Positions 1 to 8,293 of a stretch of DNA of 54,879 bases are shown here, piece by piece. Every line of letters starts with the position of its first letter. Position 1 is the stretch's first letter. Below the pieces are notes generated by a model. It was not told the DNA's origin, did no database searches, and was given only the letters and a program-made list of their open reading frames with translations. This DNA is from Wenzhouxiangellaceae bacterium (GTDB lineage Bacteria > Pseudomonadota > Gammaproteobacteria > Xanthomonadales > Wenzhouxiangellaceae): positions 1 through 54,879 of the forward strand of contig JANQPN010000082.1 of NCBI GenBank assembly GCA_028289455.1. Reading direction: 5' to 3'. The position numbers and the translations under genes are program-made.

Positions 1-164
1 AGTTGGTCAGTGTTGCTGAAAACGCCCGCCCGTGCCGCACTGCCCAGTGCGGACACTACCCCAGCACAGGACCTGCCAAGTACGTTCTGGAATTAAACGG
101 CGGCAAAGCAGCGGAACTGGGCGTCACAGCCGGTGCTCAGCTGACCCTCAACGGTATTCGTTAA
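1..164 (+). CDS. C-terminal fragment of an unidentified protein (5' end outside window)
   Basis: A reading frame starting at base 3 stays open from the left edge to TAA at 162-164, giving about 53 residues that end in AGAQLTLNGIR. The last 25 residues (YVLELNGGKAAELGV...) read like ordinary protein, with a short strand followed by a glycine-rich turn. I do not recognise the family. The stop codon overlaps the stop of the next gene, which runs the other way: the four bases TTAA at 161-164 serve both. That tight convergent ending supports this frame over the +1 shadow frame at 32-367. The N-terminus and any signal peptide lie outside the window. Confidence 0.5.
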   Translation, partial: LVSVAENARPCRTAQCGHYPSTGPAKYVLELNGGKAAELGVTAGAQLTLNGIR

Positions 165-379
165 CCGTTCGCGTCATCCAATCTTCGCTGCCTGCGGTCT
201 TGCGCCCCGGGTTTTCGGAAACTGCCCAGCAAACCGACCAGCAACGCCATCAACAGCTCGTCAAGAAACGGTACCGGGTCGGGCAGCACCAAATTCAACA
301 GCAGACCAACTGCACTGGCCAGAAACAGCCATGGCAATCTAAGCCGGCCGAGAAAGGCCGAAATTAGTCGACGAAACAC
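161..379 (-). CDS. DUF6116-type small membrane protein
   Basis: This 72-residue protein has a hydrophobic segment at about residues 14-33. It is followed by the patch LPDPVPFLDELLMALLVGLL, which matches the pattern I recall for DUF6116 proteins of gammaproteobacteria: a short membrane anchor, then an acidic P-F-x-D-E motif and a basic tail. The start is GTG at 379; GGGAG at 391-395 sits 11 bases upstream, slightly far but usable. The function of the family is unknown. It converges on the preceding gene with overlapping stop codons and is divergent from the YegP-like gene. Confidence 0.65.
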   Translation of the reverse strand: MFRRLISAFLGRLRLPWLFLASAVGLLLNLVLPDPVPFLDELLMALLVGLLGSFRKPGAQDRRQRRLDDANG

Positions 380-499
380 CGCAATTTACACTCCCGTGAA
401 ACAACTTGAGACCTGTTTACCATACGTCGACTGGCTCTGAATTGGCAACTATGCCACAATCAAAATTCAACCATCCAAAATAACGAAAAGGAGAACAGC

Positions 500-829
500 A
501 TGGCAGGCAAGTTCGTAATCAGCAAAGGCTCCAGCGGAAAAGACTATTTTGTTTTGAAAGCTGGTAATGGTGAAGTGATTCTGACCAGTCAGCAATATGC
601 TTCACGCAAGAGCTGTGATAACGGTATCGAGTCAGTCCGCAAGAACTGCTCTGATGAAAGCCGTTTTGAAACCAAGGAAGCCAAAGACGGCCGTCAGTAC
701 TTTACCCTGAAAGCCAGTAACGGTCAGGTCATCGGCCAGAGCCAGATGTACAAAACCGCCAGCGGCTGTAAAAACGGCATCGCATCAGTGCAGCGCAATG
801 CACCAGACGCCAAGGTAGCCGAAGCCTGA
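500..829 (+). CDS. yegP: YegP-family protein with two DUF1508 repeats
   Basis: This 109-residue cytoplasmic protein consists of two copies of the same ~48-residue unit. The first spans about residues 9-57 (DYFVLKAGNGEVI, then a YASRKSCDNGIESVRKN helix). The second spans about 62-104 (QYFTLKASNGQVIGQSQMY, then ASGCKNGIASVQRN). This is the tandem DUF1508 architecture of E. coli YegP, a protein of unknown biochemical role. An AAGGAG ribosome site lies at 488-493 before the ATG. The gene is convergent with the TauE/SafE gene and looks monocistronic. The family call is confident; the function is not known. Confidence 0.9.
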   Translation: MAGKFVISKGSSGKDYFVLKAGNGEVILTSQQYASRKSCDNGIESVRKNCSDESRFETKEAKDGRQYFTLKASNGQVIGQSQMYKTASGCKNGIASVQRNAPDAKVAEA

Positions 830-875
830 ATCAATAACTTAGTTTATAGCGGGCTGCGCCTCTGGCCGGCCCGGA

Positions 876-1616
876 CTATTCCACCATTAAACGCCGTATG
901 GCATCAGCCAGCATCACCACACCACTTACGGTCATCATCAACAGCACTCCCATTCGGAATTGGGCAGCAGAAATTTTGACGAACTGCCGCTTGGCAAAGT
1001 AAGCCCCCGCAATCGCTCCAACGCCCAATGCCACGCCAGCCAGCCATGCCTGGTTGGACATAATGCCCAGGCTCATATACGCGCCTACTTTGGTTAGCTG
1101 CATAAACAAAGAGTTGAACGATTTGGTGCCGACCATATGCTCCTTGATCAGACCATAATTAAGCAGGAAAGGATTCAGCACCGGGCCGGTGGCGCCGGTC
1201 AGCGCTGACAATGACGCAACTACGATACCTAAAGGCAGAAACCACCAGTTGGCTACTGTAAAACTGCGATCTGACTTTCCCCAGCGATACTGCAGCAGAA
1301 TGGAGCTCAGGAAAATACCCAGGATCAACTGTATCCAGACCGGATTACTGCGGCTCAGCAACCAGCTCCCGGCTATTGCCCCTATCAGGCTGCCCGGTAA
1401 CAACCAGCGTATAACATCCATCCGGATAAACCGGCGAAACATCAGTGCTCTGGCCGGATTCGCCATTACCGTTGCCACTGACAGCACCGGGGCGACCAGC
1501 TCCACACCCAGCATCAGCCCCAGTACCGGGATAACCAGCATGGCCGCACCACCAGCTGTCAGCGTGCTGATAAACCAGGCCAGTGTGCCGGTCAGAATTA
1601 ATCCAAGGTATAACAT
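876..1616 (-). CDS. Sulfite exporter TauE/SafE family permease
   Basis: This 246-residue integral membrane protein has about seven or eight hydrophobic segments arranged as two related halves, the DUF81/TauE pattern. Near the N-terminus, FISTLTAGGAAMLVIPVL carries the small-residue and GG motif usual in the first repeat; a second set of helices begins near residue 125 (LPLGIVVASLSALTGATGPV). Family members export sulfite, sulfoacetate or other organic anions across the inner membrane; the substrate here is unknown. The ATG lies 6 bases after the stop of the O-methyltransferase gene, so the two are probably cotranscribed. Length is normal for the family. Confidence 0.88.
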   Translation of the reverse strand: MLYLGLILTGTLAWFISTLTAGGAAMLVIPVLGLMLGVELVAPVLSVATVMANPARALMFRRFIRMDVIRWLLPGSLIGAIAGSWLLSRSNPVWIQLILGIFLSSILLQYRWGKSDRSFTVANWWFLPLGIVVASLSALTGATGPVLNPFLLNYGLIKEHMVGTKSFNSLFMQLTKVGAYMSLGIMSNQAWLAGVALGVGAIAGAYFAKRQFVKISAAQFRMGVLLMMTVSGVVMLADAIRRLMVE

Positions 1617-1622
1617 CGCGCC

Positions 1623-2285
1623 CTAGCGCTTTACTGCCAGCGTGATTCCGTCTGCCATCGGTAACAGAATCATTGTTACCCGTTCGTCTTTATACAGTTT
1701 CTGATTCAGATTGCGCAGCGCCACGGTGTCAGCGTCATCGATGCTGTCGACCACCACATTGCCTGACCACAGCATATTGTCCAGCATAATCAACCCACCG
1801 GGCCGCAACAGTTTCAGACAGGCTTCAAAGTAGGTGTCATAATTTTCCTTATCGGCATCAATGAAAGCAAAATCAAAACTGTCGGCCTGGCCGTCATCCA
1901 GCAGCGCCTGCAGGGTTTTTTCAGCCGGCTGCAGATGTAATTTGACCTTGTCTTCAATACCGGCCGCCTGCCAATACTCGCGCGCCATGGCAGTCCACTC
2001 TTCCGAGATATCACAGACTATCAACTCACCGTCATCCGGTAAGGCCAAACCGGTAATAAGACTGCTGTAGCCGGTAAATACACCTACTTCTATACAGCGT
2101 TTGGCATTGGTCAGAGCCAGCATCACCCTGATCAGCTGACCCTGCTCGGGTGCAATCTGCATATTCGCTTCAGTCAATACTGCAGTGCGCTCGCGCAACT
2201 GAGCTGCCAGTGCCGGTTCCTGCACGCTGACATCATTGATATACCGGGCAATGGTCGGATCGAGAAATTTACTGGTGCGTGACAT
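1623..2285 (-). CDS. SAM-dependent O-methyltransferase (caffeoyl-CoA/COMT-like class)
   Basis: A 220-residue class I methyltransferase of the family that includes bacterial catechol and caffeoyl-CoA O-methyltransferases. The SAM-binding glycine motif is EVGVFTGYSS at residues 66-75. FIDADKENY at 141-149 and LDN at 168-170 supply the acidic residues that bind a divalent metal and substrate in this family. The ATG at 2285 is chosen because GCAGGAG lies 7 bases upstream; the longer frame would start at an unsupported TTG at 2300. It leads a two-gene operon with the TauE/SafE permease and is divergent from cpdA with only 46 bases between starts. The natural substrate cannot be told from sequence. 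Confidence 0.9.
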   Translation of the reverse strand: MSRTSKFLDPTIARYINDVSVQEPALAAQLRERTAVLTEANMQIAPEQGQLIRVMLALTNAKRCIEVGVFTGYSSLITGLALPDDGELIVCDISEEWTAMAREYWQAAGIEDKVKLHLQPAEKTLQALLDDGQADSFDFAFIDADKENYDTYFEACLKLLRPGGLIMLDNMLWSGNVVVDSIDDADTVALRNLNQKLYKDERVTMILLPMADGITLAVKR

Positions 2286-2331
2286 TGGAGACTCCTGCAA
2301 TTCGTCATCGATTAACGGTTATCATGCCCCT

Positions 2332-3081
2332 ATGAGTCTGCGATTACTACAATTATCCGATTGCCACCTGCAGCCTGACCCGGCGGATACATACCGTGGC
2401 ATCAATCCTGAAACCAATTTGCAGAGGGTACTGGCCGCAGCCGACAGCTGGCAGCCTGATGCCATAGTGCTCAGCGGAGATCTGGCAGACCATGCTGCTG
2501 CCGGGGTATACCAGCGATTAAACGATCAGGTTGCCGCTTTGCAAACTCCAACCCTGGCGTTTCCCGGCAACCACGACGACTTAGATTTGATGCAGGCTGC
2601 GCTAACTGATCACAACTTTATCTGGGCCAATCCCTGGCACATCAATGGCTGGCAACTGGTTTGGCTGGACAGCAATATTCCGCAACAACCAGAGGGCAGA
2701 CTGGATCAGGATAAACTGAAAGCACTCGATAACATCGACCCGACATTACCGGCCATTGTATTTCTCCACCATCAGCCGGTGGTTGTGGGCACACCCTGGA
2801 TCGATCGCTTTAAACTGCAGAATCCGGAATTACTGTGGCAGTGGATGGAAAGTCATCCGCATAACGTCAAAGCGATTGCCTGGGGGCATATCCACCATGG
2901 CTGGCATAGTCAGATTGTGCTGGGTGGCCGTACCGTAGAATTGCTGGGCGCACCTTCCAGCTCTGCCTGTGCTGTTCCCGGCTGCGAGGAATTTGAACTG
3001 GATACCCGCGGGCCCAGATTACGCTGGTTTACTTTGCAGGATTATGGTCGGCTTACCACCGGGTTATTAAGCGTTTTGTAG
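2332..3081 (+). CDS. cpdA: 3',5'-cyclic-AMP phosphodiesterase (CpdA-like metallophosphoesterase)
   Basis: This 249-residue cytoplasmic enzyme has all the calcineurin-like metal motifs in order: SDCH at residues 9-12 (Asp10, His12), GDLADH at 49-54 (Asp50), GNHDD at 79-83, HHQP at 146-149 and GHIHHG at 185-190. In the CpdA subfamily these hydrolyse cAMP to AMP and so moderate CRP signalling. Length and motif spacing fit E. coli CpdA. I start at ATG 2332, where MSLRLLQLSDCH begins immediately; an in-frame extension to 2236 would overlap the divergent methyltransferase. A strong stem-loop at 3135-3162 follows the stop. A related phosphodiesterase specificity remains possible. Confidence 0.88.
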   Translation: MSLRLLQLSDCHLQPDPADTYRGINPETNLQRVLAAADSWQPDAIVLSGDLADHAAAGVYQRLNDQVAALQTPTLAFPGNHDDLDLMQAALTDHNFIWANPWHINGWQLVWLDSNIPQQPEGRLDQDKLKALDNIDPTLPAIVFLHHQPVVVGTPWIDRFKLQNPELLWQWMESHPHNVKAIAWGHIHHGWHSQIVLGGRTVELLGAPSSSACAVPGCEEFELDTRGPRLRWFTLQDYGRLTTGLLSVL

Positions 3082-3134
3082 TCCTCCCACTGTAATATTC
3101 CAATAGTAAACTGATCTGGATTGCGCGATGAGAA

Positions 3135-3162
3135 TCCGCTTACAGGCATTCCTGTAAGCGGA
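3135..3162. terminator. Stem-loop between convergent cpdA and PfkB genes
   Basis: A perfect 12-bp inverted repeat, TCCGCTTACAGG and CCTGTAAGCGGA, is separated by the four bases CATT. It lies 54 bases after the cpdA stop and 12 bases before the PfkB stop on the other strand, so it could end transcription from both sides. Neither side has a long T run, so it may act with Rho or as an mRNA 3' stabiliser rather than as a classic intrinsic terminator. Confidence 0.6.
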
Positions 3163-3173
3163 AGGATGTCGCA

Positions 3174-4112
3174 TTATTCGTAACTGTATCCGAATGATTG
3201 CTTGAATTTTTCGGCGATTTCCGCCTTGGAAAAGCGGTGGTTCTGAGGACCCTGATAGGCAATTTTCAGCGACCCCATTAATGAACCGAGTCGAGCAGCG
3301 GTTTCCAGGTCCATGTCTTTGGAGATGCCATAGATTAATCCGGCCCGATAAGCATCACCGCAACCGGTAGGATCCTGAATGGATTCCGGCTTGACTGATT
3401 CAATCTGGGTTTCTCCCGCTTCCGTGTAAATGGTGGAGCCCTTCCCGCCATGGGTAATGAACATGGCTTCCACCCGCTGGGCAATCTGCTGTTCGTTCCA
3501 GCCGGTCCGGTCCATGATCAACTGCGCTTCATATTCATTCAGCGCCACCCAGTTGGCACGCTCTATAAAGCCTTTGAACTCATCCCCGTCAAACAGCGGC
3601 ATGGCCTGGCCCGGATCGAAAATATGTGGAATACCGCATTCGGCAAACCCCTGACTGTTCGAGAGCATCCCTTCCCGGCCATCCGGGCCGATGATACCGA
3701 TGGAAATGTCATGCTTTATTTCCGGAATTTTATTCAGATGACTCAGCTGCATCGCCCCAGGATGGAAAGCGGTGATCTGGTTGCCGTCCATATCGGTGGT
3801 AATAAAACACTGTGAAGTAAACTCCTCATCGATATAGCGCACGCAATCCAGGTTAATGCCAAGCCCGGTGAAGTATTCCTGATAAGGCTCAAAGCCTTTA
3901 CCTACAGCCGCCATCGGCAATGGGTTGCCACCAAGCATTTTCAGGTTATAGCTGATGTTTCCTGCACAACCGCCAAATTCCTGACGCATCTCAGGCACAA
4001 GAAATGAGACGCTGAGCATATGAATTTTGTCGGGCAGGATGTGTTTCTTGAAATGATCCGGAAACACCATGATGGTGTCATAAGCCAGAGACCCACAAAT
4101 CAATGCGTGCAT
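3174..4112 (-). CDS. PfkB-family carbohydrate kinase (adenosine/ribokinase-like)
   Basis: A 312-residue cytosolic kinase of the ribokinase/PfkB fold. The N-terminal signature is GGCAGNISYNLKMLGG at residues 47-62. The C-terminal signature is DPTGCGDAYRAG at 247-258, where Asp253 is the expected catalytic base and the glycines form the anion hole. Such enzymes move phosphate from ATP to a sugar or nucleoside hydroxyl; the closest subgroup by eye is the bacterial adenosine-kinase-like one, but the substrate is not fixed. The ATG at 4112 has a weak GGAT 5 bases upstream. The gene stands alone, convergent with cpdA and 55 bases downstream of the ABC exporter's stop. Confidence 0.85.
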   Translation of the reverse strand: MHALICGSLAYDTIMVFPDHFKKHILPDKIHMLSVSFLVPEMRQEFGGCAGNISYNLKMLGGNPLPMAAVGKGFEPYQEYFTGLGINLDCVRYIDEEFTSQCFITTDMDGNQITAFHPGAMQLSHLNKIPEIKHDISIGIIGPDGREGMLSNSQGFAECGIPHIFDPGQAMPLFDGDEFKGFIERANWVALNEYEAQLIMDRTGWNEQQIAQRVEAMFITHGGKGSTIYTEAGETQIESVKPESIQDPTGCGDAYRAGLIYGISKDMDLETAARLGSLMGSLKIAYQGPQNHRFSKAEIAEKFKQSFGYSYE

Positions 4113-4167
4113 AAAGTATCCAATGAGTAAATAAATAGTTTACTAGAAGTGCTCTTGCTGGTGCACC

Positions 4168-5934
4168 TCAGTTTAAAAACTGCAAGCTGGCCAGATGCGC
4201 ATACAACTCGGATTTATCCAGTAACTCCTGATGCGTACCCTCGGCTTTTAACCGGCCTTTATCCAGCAGCAGAATTCTGTCTGCCTTGCGAATCGTGGCC
4301 AGCCTGTGGGCAATAATGATCATGCTTCGATCTCTGCGCAGGTCATCGATTGCCTGCTGCACCCGGCGCTCACTTTCTGCATCCAGATTACTGGTTGCCT
4401 CATCCAGCAGCAGCAGTGGCGGATCAAGCAGCACCGCTCGGGCAATGGCTATTCTTTGCCGCTGGCCGCCGGATAAGCGCTGGCCTCGCTCGCCCAGATA
4501 GGTTGCATAACCATCCTGAAGCTGATCGATAAACTCATCTGCATGTGCCTGGCCAGCTGCCGACAGAATCTGTTGCTGATCCGCACCCGGCCGGCCATAA
4601 CTGATATTGGCGCTGACATCACCGGAAAATATTACTGAATCCTGCGGTACCAGAGCCAGCATCCGGCGAAGATCCTGGGGATCCATGCTGCGGACATCCG
4701 TACCATTGACCAGTATCCGACCCTGTTGAGGGTCATAAAACCGCAGCAGCATCTGCAAAATAGTGGTCTTGCCTGCTCCCGACGGACCAACCAGTGCAAT
4801 GCTTTCTCCCGGCCTGACGGTAAAACTCAAATCGTTCAGGACAGGCAGATCGGGCCGGGCAGGATAAGCAAAACTGACCTGATCAAAGCTGATTTCCAGA
4901 CCTTCGCTCCGGGCCGTCTGCGGTAACCTTACCGGTTCCGGTGGTGCGGCAATCTGCGGCTTTGCATGCAGCAGCTCCAACAACCTTTCCAATGCGCCGG
5001 CAGCACGCTGGACACTGCCCCACATTTCTCCCAGCCCGCCGACTGCAGCAGCGGCAATCAATGCATACAGCACGAACTGTCCCAGTTCCCCGGCGGTCAT
5101 GCGCTGATCCAATACTGCGTGAGCGCCCATCCACAAGACAAACACAATGCCCCCAAAACTGAGCAGGATAACGGTCACTATCATCAGTACATCGGCCCGA
5201 ATCCGGTTGCGGCTGGCGATGAATGCCTGTTCAGCCGCATCGCTGAAACGCTTGCTTTCATGCTGCTCCTGAACCATGGATTGTACTGTCGGCATGGCAT
5301 TAATGGTTTCCGTTCCCAGTGCTGTAAATTCAGCCACCTTATCCTGACCGATGCGAGACAGCCGTCTGACCCGGGTACCGATAATTTTAATCGGCACAAT
5401 GATTAGCGGAATCAATATCAGCATCATGGCTGCCAGGCGGGGACTTGTAATCAGCAACATCACGGCGGCTCCCAGCAACATCAGCGCATTACGCAACGCA
5501 AACGACACATTACTGCCCACCAGACTTTCCACCAGGGTGGTATCGGTATTCAAACGGGAAATGACTTCACCGGTTTTGGTCGATTCAAAGAATACCGGGC
5601 TTAAGCGCATGACATTGGCATATACCCTGCTGCGCAGATCCGTCACCAGCCGCTGGCCCAGCCAGGACACGAAGTAATATCGCAACCCGCCGGCAACGGC
5701 CATAACCGCTGCAGCCGCAAACAACAGCCAGAACCAGCGGTCTATGCCGGCAGGGTCGTTTCCGCCGAACCCCTGATCTATCACCTGGCGCACCGCCATC
5801 GGCAGTACCAGCGTGGCGCCTGCTGAAATCAATAAAAACACGCCGGCAAACAGCAACCGCGCGCGATATGGCCTGAACAGCGGCAATAAGGCTGTCAGGT
5901 TGCGGATTTCACCTTTTTTCCTGTTATCTATCAT
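4168..5934 (-). CDS. ABC exporter, fused permease-ATPase (MsbA-like)
   Basis: This 588-residue half-transporter has six membrane segments in the first ~315 residues and a nucleotide-binding domain from about 345. Visible motifs are Walker A GPSGAGKTT (383-391), Q-loop near VPQDS (429-433), signature LSGGQ (487-491), Walker B LLLLDEA (507-513) and the switch histidine in IAHRLAT (His543). The coupling-helix region FFESTKTGEVISRLNTD (115-131) is typical of type IV exporters. It would act as a homodimer exporting a lipid or hydrophobic compound. Length and architecture are those of MsbA or the related lipid/drug exporters; there is no adjacent lpxK, so true MsbA identity is unproven. Confidence 0.9.
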   Translation of the reverse strand: MIDNRKKGEIRNLTALLPLFRPYRARLLFAGVFLLISAGATLVLPMAVRQVIDQGFGGNDPAGIDRWFWLLFAAAAVMAVAGGLRYYFVSWLGQRLVTDLRSRVYANVMRLSPVFFESTKTGEVISRLNTDTTLVESLVGSNVSFALRNALMLLGAAVMLLITSPRLAAMMLILIPLIIVPIKIIGTRVRRLSRIGQDKVAEFTALGTETINAMPTVQSMVQEQHESKRFSDAAEQAFIASRNRIRADVLMIVTVILLSFGGIVFVLWMGAHAVLDQRMTAGELGQFVLYALIAAAAVGGLGEMWGSVQRAAGALERLLELLHAKPQIAAPPEPVRLPQTARSEGLEISFDQVSFAYPARPDLPVLNDLSFTVRPGESIALVGPSGAGKTTILQMLLRFYDPQQGRILVNGTDVRSMDPQDLRRMLALVPQDSVIFSGDVSANISYGRPGADQQQILSAAGQAHADEFIDQLQDGYATYLGERGQRLSGGQRQRIAIARAVLLDPPLLLLDEATSNLDAESERRVQQAIDDLRRDRSMIIIAHRLATIRKADRILLLDKGRLKAEGTHQELLDKSELYAHLASLQFLN

Positions 5935-6044
5935 GATGTTAACTAAGACTTTGGTTGTATTTGGTGAGATTTAACATTACATTCACGCATCGTTTGCATT
6001 ATTAGTACGGTAATCGCTCAGGTACACAACAAGGATATGCTGCC

Positions 6045-6758
6045 ATGCAACCAGCAATAAAAGTGGACGCGGACAATATTGACGTTTTACTGGTCGAAGA
6101 TCATAAAGATCTCGCGGTGACGGTCGGCAGTTATCTGGAGGGCGCCAAAATGGCGGTCGACTATGCCAGTGACGGAAATATTGCCTATAACCTGGCCAGC
6201 AGCAATATCTATGACTGTATCGTGCTGGATTTGATGCTTCCCAAAATGGACGGTATCGAAGTTTGCCACAAACTGCGCGAGCAGGGCTGCAACGTTCCGG
6301 TACTAGTGCTGACCGCACGCGATCAGTTGGACGACAAACTGGAAGCCTTCAGCATGGGTGGTGACGACTACATGGTCAAACCATTTGAACTGCCGGAACT
6401 GGAGGCACGCATTCATGCCCTGGTCCGCCGGGCCCGGGGAGAAGCACATAACGGCATTATGCAGATTGACGATCTGGTGTTTGATACCAATACCATGAAT
6501 GTGGAACGCGCTGATCAGCGCCTCAAACTGTCGCCTACCGCCATGCGTATCCTCAAAATTCTGATGAGGGAATCACCACGGCTGGTCAGTCGTGAAGCTC
6601 TGGAACATGAATTGTGGGGAGAGTTGATGCCTGATTCAGATACCCTGCGAAGCCATATGTACAATCTACGCAAAATTGTTGACCGGCCGTTCCCTACCAA
6701 GCTGGTGCACACCGTACAGGGCATGGGCTTCAAGGTGGCCCGCCCGCAGGATTTGTAA
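6045..6758 (+). CDS. OmpR/PhoB-family response regulator
   Basis: This 237-residue two-component regulator has a receiver domain at about residues 13-130, with acidic EDH at 18-20, phosphoacceptor Asp62 (VLDLMLPKMDG), Thr90 and Lys112 (VKPFELPEL). A winged-helix DNA-binding domain follows at about 140-235 (RLVSREALEHELWG, then VHTVQGMGFKV). It should act as a dimeric transcription factor controlled by phosphorylation. The likely partner is the sensor kinase on the opposite strand just downstream (6803-8143), a convergent rather than co-operonic arrangement. The 110-base upstream gap holds a weak promoter-like match (TTGTAT, 17 bases, TACATT). Confidence 0.93.
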   Translation: MQPAIKVDADNIDVLLVEDHKDLAVTVGSYLEGAKMAVDYASDGNIAYNLASSNIYDCIVLDLMLPKMDGIEVCHKLREQGCNVPVLVLTARDQLDDKLEAFSMGGDDYMVKPFELPELEARIHALVRRARGEAHNGIMQIDDLVFDTNTMNVERADQRLKLSPTAMRILKILMRESPRLVSREALEHELWGELMPDSDTLRSHMYNLRKIVDRPFPTKLVHTVQGMGFKVARPQDL

Positions 6759-6776
6759 CATCTAATTCATCTTCAG

Positions 6777-6806
6777 CCGGCGCTGACTGATCATGCGCCG
6801 GTTTAT
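6777..6806. terminator. Bidirectional stem-loop between response regulator and sensor kinase
   Basis: The inverted repeat CCGGCGC and GCGCCGG has an 11-base loop at 6777-6801 and is followed on the plus strand by TTTAT. It lies 19 bases after the response-regulator stop and right at the end of the convergent kinase gene. It is likely to stop collision of the two transcripts. The T run is short, so the call is moderate. Confidence 0.5.
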
Positions 6807-8143
6807 GGGAATACGATAGTCACTTCGGTACCCCGGCCATCGATGCTGTCAGCCACGATTTTCCAGTCGTAACGCTGACACAACCTTGCCACCAGCGCCA
6901 GACCAAGACCATACCCTTCATCGCTGTGATTGCTGCCGCGGAAAAACGGTTCGAAGGCATGCTCTAGATCCTGCGGACTCATTCCAATACCGGTATCCTG
7001 GATAACCACCGAACGCCTGCGGATAATCACATCAACATGCCCTTCAGTGGTGTAGGTAAAGGCATTGCGCAGCAGGTTGGCAAAAATCATGCTGACTACC
7101 TGCTCGGGCGCATCCACCGATAACGGGTGCTCAACGATAAGCTCATGGGTCACCCCGGGATGCGCGCAGGCGGCAGCCTGCATGTCCAGTTCACGGTTTG
7201 CCAGCTCTTCGACATCAACTGTTTTACGGTTCAGGAATTTCTGCTCATCGCGGGCCAGCAACAACAACGTTTCGATCAGGCCCTGCATATCCGAGACTGC
7301 ACGGCGCATCCGTGTAATGACCTCAGCACTTAACGTCGGATCATGCTTGCGCTGTTCCAGCAGGTCCAGATTGGCCAGTACCACGGCAATCGGGGTGCGC
7401 AGTTCGTGACTGGCATTACGGGTAAACAATCTTTCGCGTTCCAGCATGGTTTGCATTCGCTGGGTGAAATGTTCAAAGGCACGCAACAATGACAGGGTTT
7501 CGGTATCTGCTTCTGCAGCGATATCCTTGAGATTCAGGTTATCGATATCAGTCCCGCGGAAATCAAATGATTCCACCCGTTCGGCCAGTTTCACCAGCGG
7601 AGATAAGGCCCGCTTGGAGCTGATATATCCCAGCCAGGTAAGAAAATAAATCACCAGCAAAGCACCCGCCAGCGGCGCCACTCCAAAAATGAATGAGGCT
7701 CTGGTCACCTGTGCCTGATCGAATACCAGATACAACAGGTCTTCCCCCTGCTGAGTAATATGCACAATCCGTTGACCACGACGGGGAATGTCAATCCGTT
7801 GGTAACCGGCCAGTTCCTGCCTTAAGGCCAGCGGTACCCGGCGCTGATCACCGCCTATCGCCAGATAACCGATCAGGTTGCGGGTATCGGGTAATGGATG
7901 CCTGGGATTTTGTCTGCGCTGCTGCCAGAAATATTGCGCTTCGGCATCCAGTGCTCGTTTGACCAGCACCCTTTCCACTACCAGGGTTGCGACCCAGCCG
8001 CCCAAGGCAGCCGCCAGGCTGATCGCCAGCATCTGCAATACGAACACGCGCACCAGCTTGGCGCTGATCTGACCATCCTGAACATCGCGCCACAGCACGC
8101 TGATGGGCGTGGTCAGCCAGTATTCAAGCCGGGTCAGAGACAT
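6803..8143 (-). CDS. Membrane sensor histidine kinase
   Basis: This 446-residue inner-membrane kinase has membrane segments at about residues 32-57 and 150-173, enclosing a ~90-residue periplasmic sensor region. A HAMP-like linker (SSKRALSPLVKLAERVESF, 175-193) follows, then the dimerisation box NASHELRTP with phosphoacceptor His246. ATPase motifs are NLLRNA (356-361), DTGIGM (383-388), FEPFFRG and GYGLGLAL (410-417). It presumably phosphorylates the convergent response regulator. It lies 150 bases downstream of the lipid operon in the same direction, so read-through is possible, although a TATACT element in the gap suggests its own promoter. The sensed signal is unknown; a lipid or envelope cue is a guess from context only. 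Confidence 0.92.
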   Translation of the reverse strand: MSLTRLEYWLTTPISVLWRDVQDGQISAKLVRVFVLQMLAISLAAALGGWVATLVVERVLVKRALDAEAQYFWQQRRQNPRHPLPDTRNLIGYLAIGGDQRRVPLALRQELAGYQRIDIPRRGQRIVHITQQGEDLLYLVFDQAQVTRASFIFGVAPLAGALLVIYFLTWLGYISSKRALSPLVKLAERVESFDFRGTDIDNLNLKDIAAEADTETLSLLRAFEHFTQRMQTMLERERLFTRNASHELRTPIAVVLANLDLLEQRKHDPTLSAEVITRMRRAVSDMQGLIETLLLLARDEQKFLNRKTVDVEELANRELDMQAAACAHPGVTHELIVEHPLSVDAPEQVVSMIFANLLRNAFTYTTEGHVDVIIRRRSVVIQDTGIGMSPQDLEHAFEPFFRGSNHSDEGYGLGLALVARLCQRYDWKIVADSIDGRGTEVTIVFP

Positions 8144-8182
8144 AAATATTCAATCGTTAGAGCACATCCATCAGATCGATTT

Positions 8183-8188
8183 AGTATA
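8183..8188 (-). promoter_or_regulatory. Possible -10 element for the sensor kinase gene
   Basis: On the minus strand, TATACT occurs about 40 bases before the kinase start. The matching -35 region is poor (CACCAT at 17 bases), so this is only a weak candidate. It is recorded because it bears on whether the kinase is transcribed separately from the lipid genes upstream. Confidence 0.25.
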
Positions 8189-8293
8189 CCCTCGAACTGC
8201 AACCGATGGTGTTTTTTTGATCTACCCTGCCGGTATTAACTGATTGAAAATATTAATGGAAATGACATCTGCGTTCTGGTATCGGGCAAACTG

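Noticed and set aside
32..367. Plus-strand frame across the window start
   Set aside because: It overlaps two better frames that share a TTAA stop pair, is arginine/glutamine-rich with no known motif, and runs across the DUF6116-type gene.
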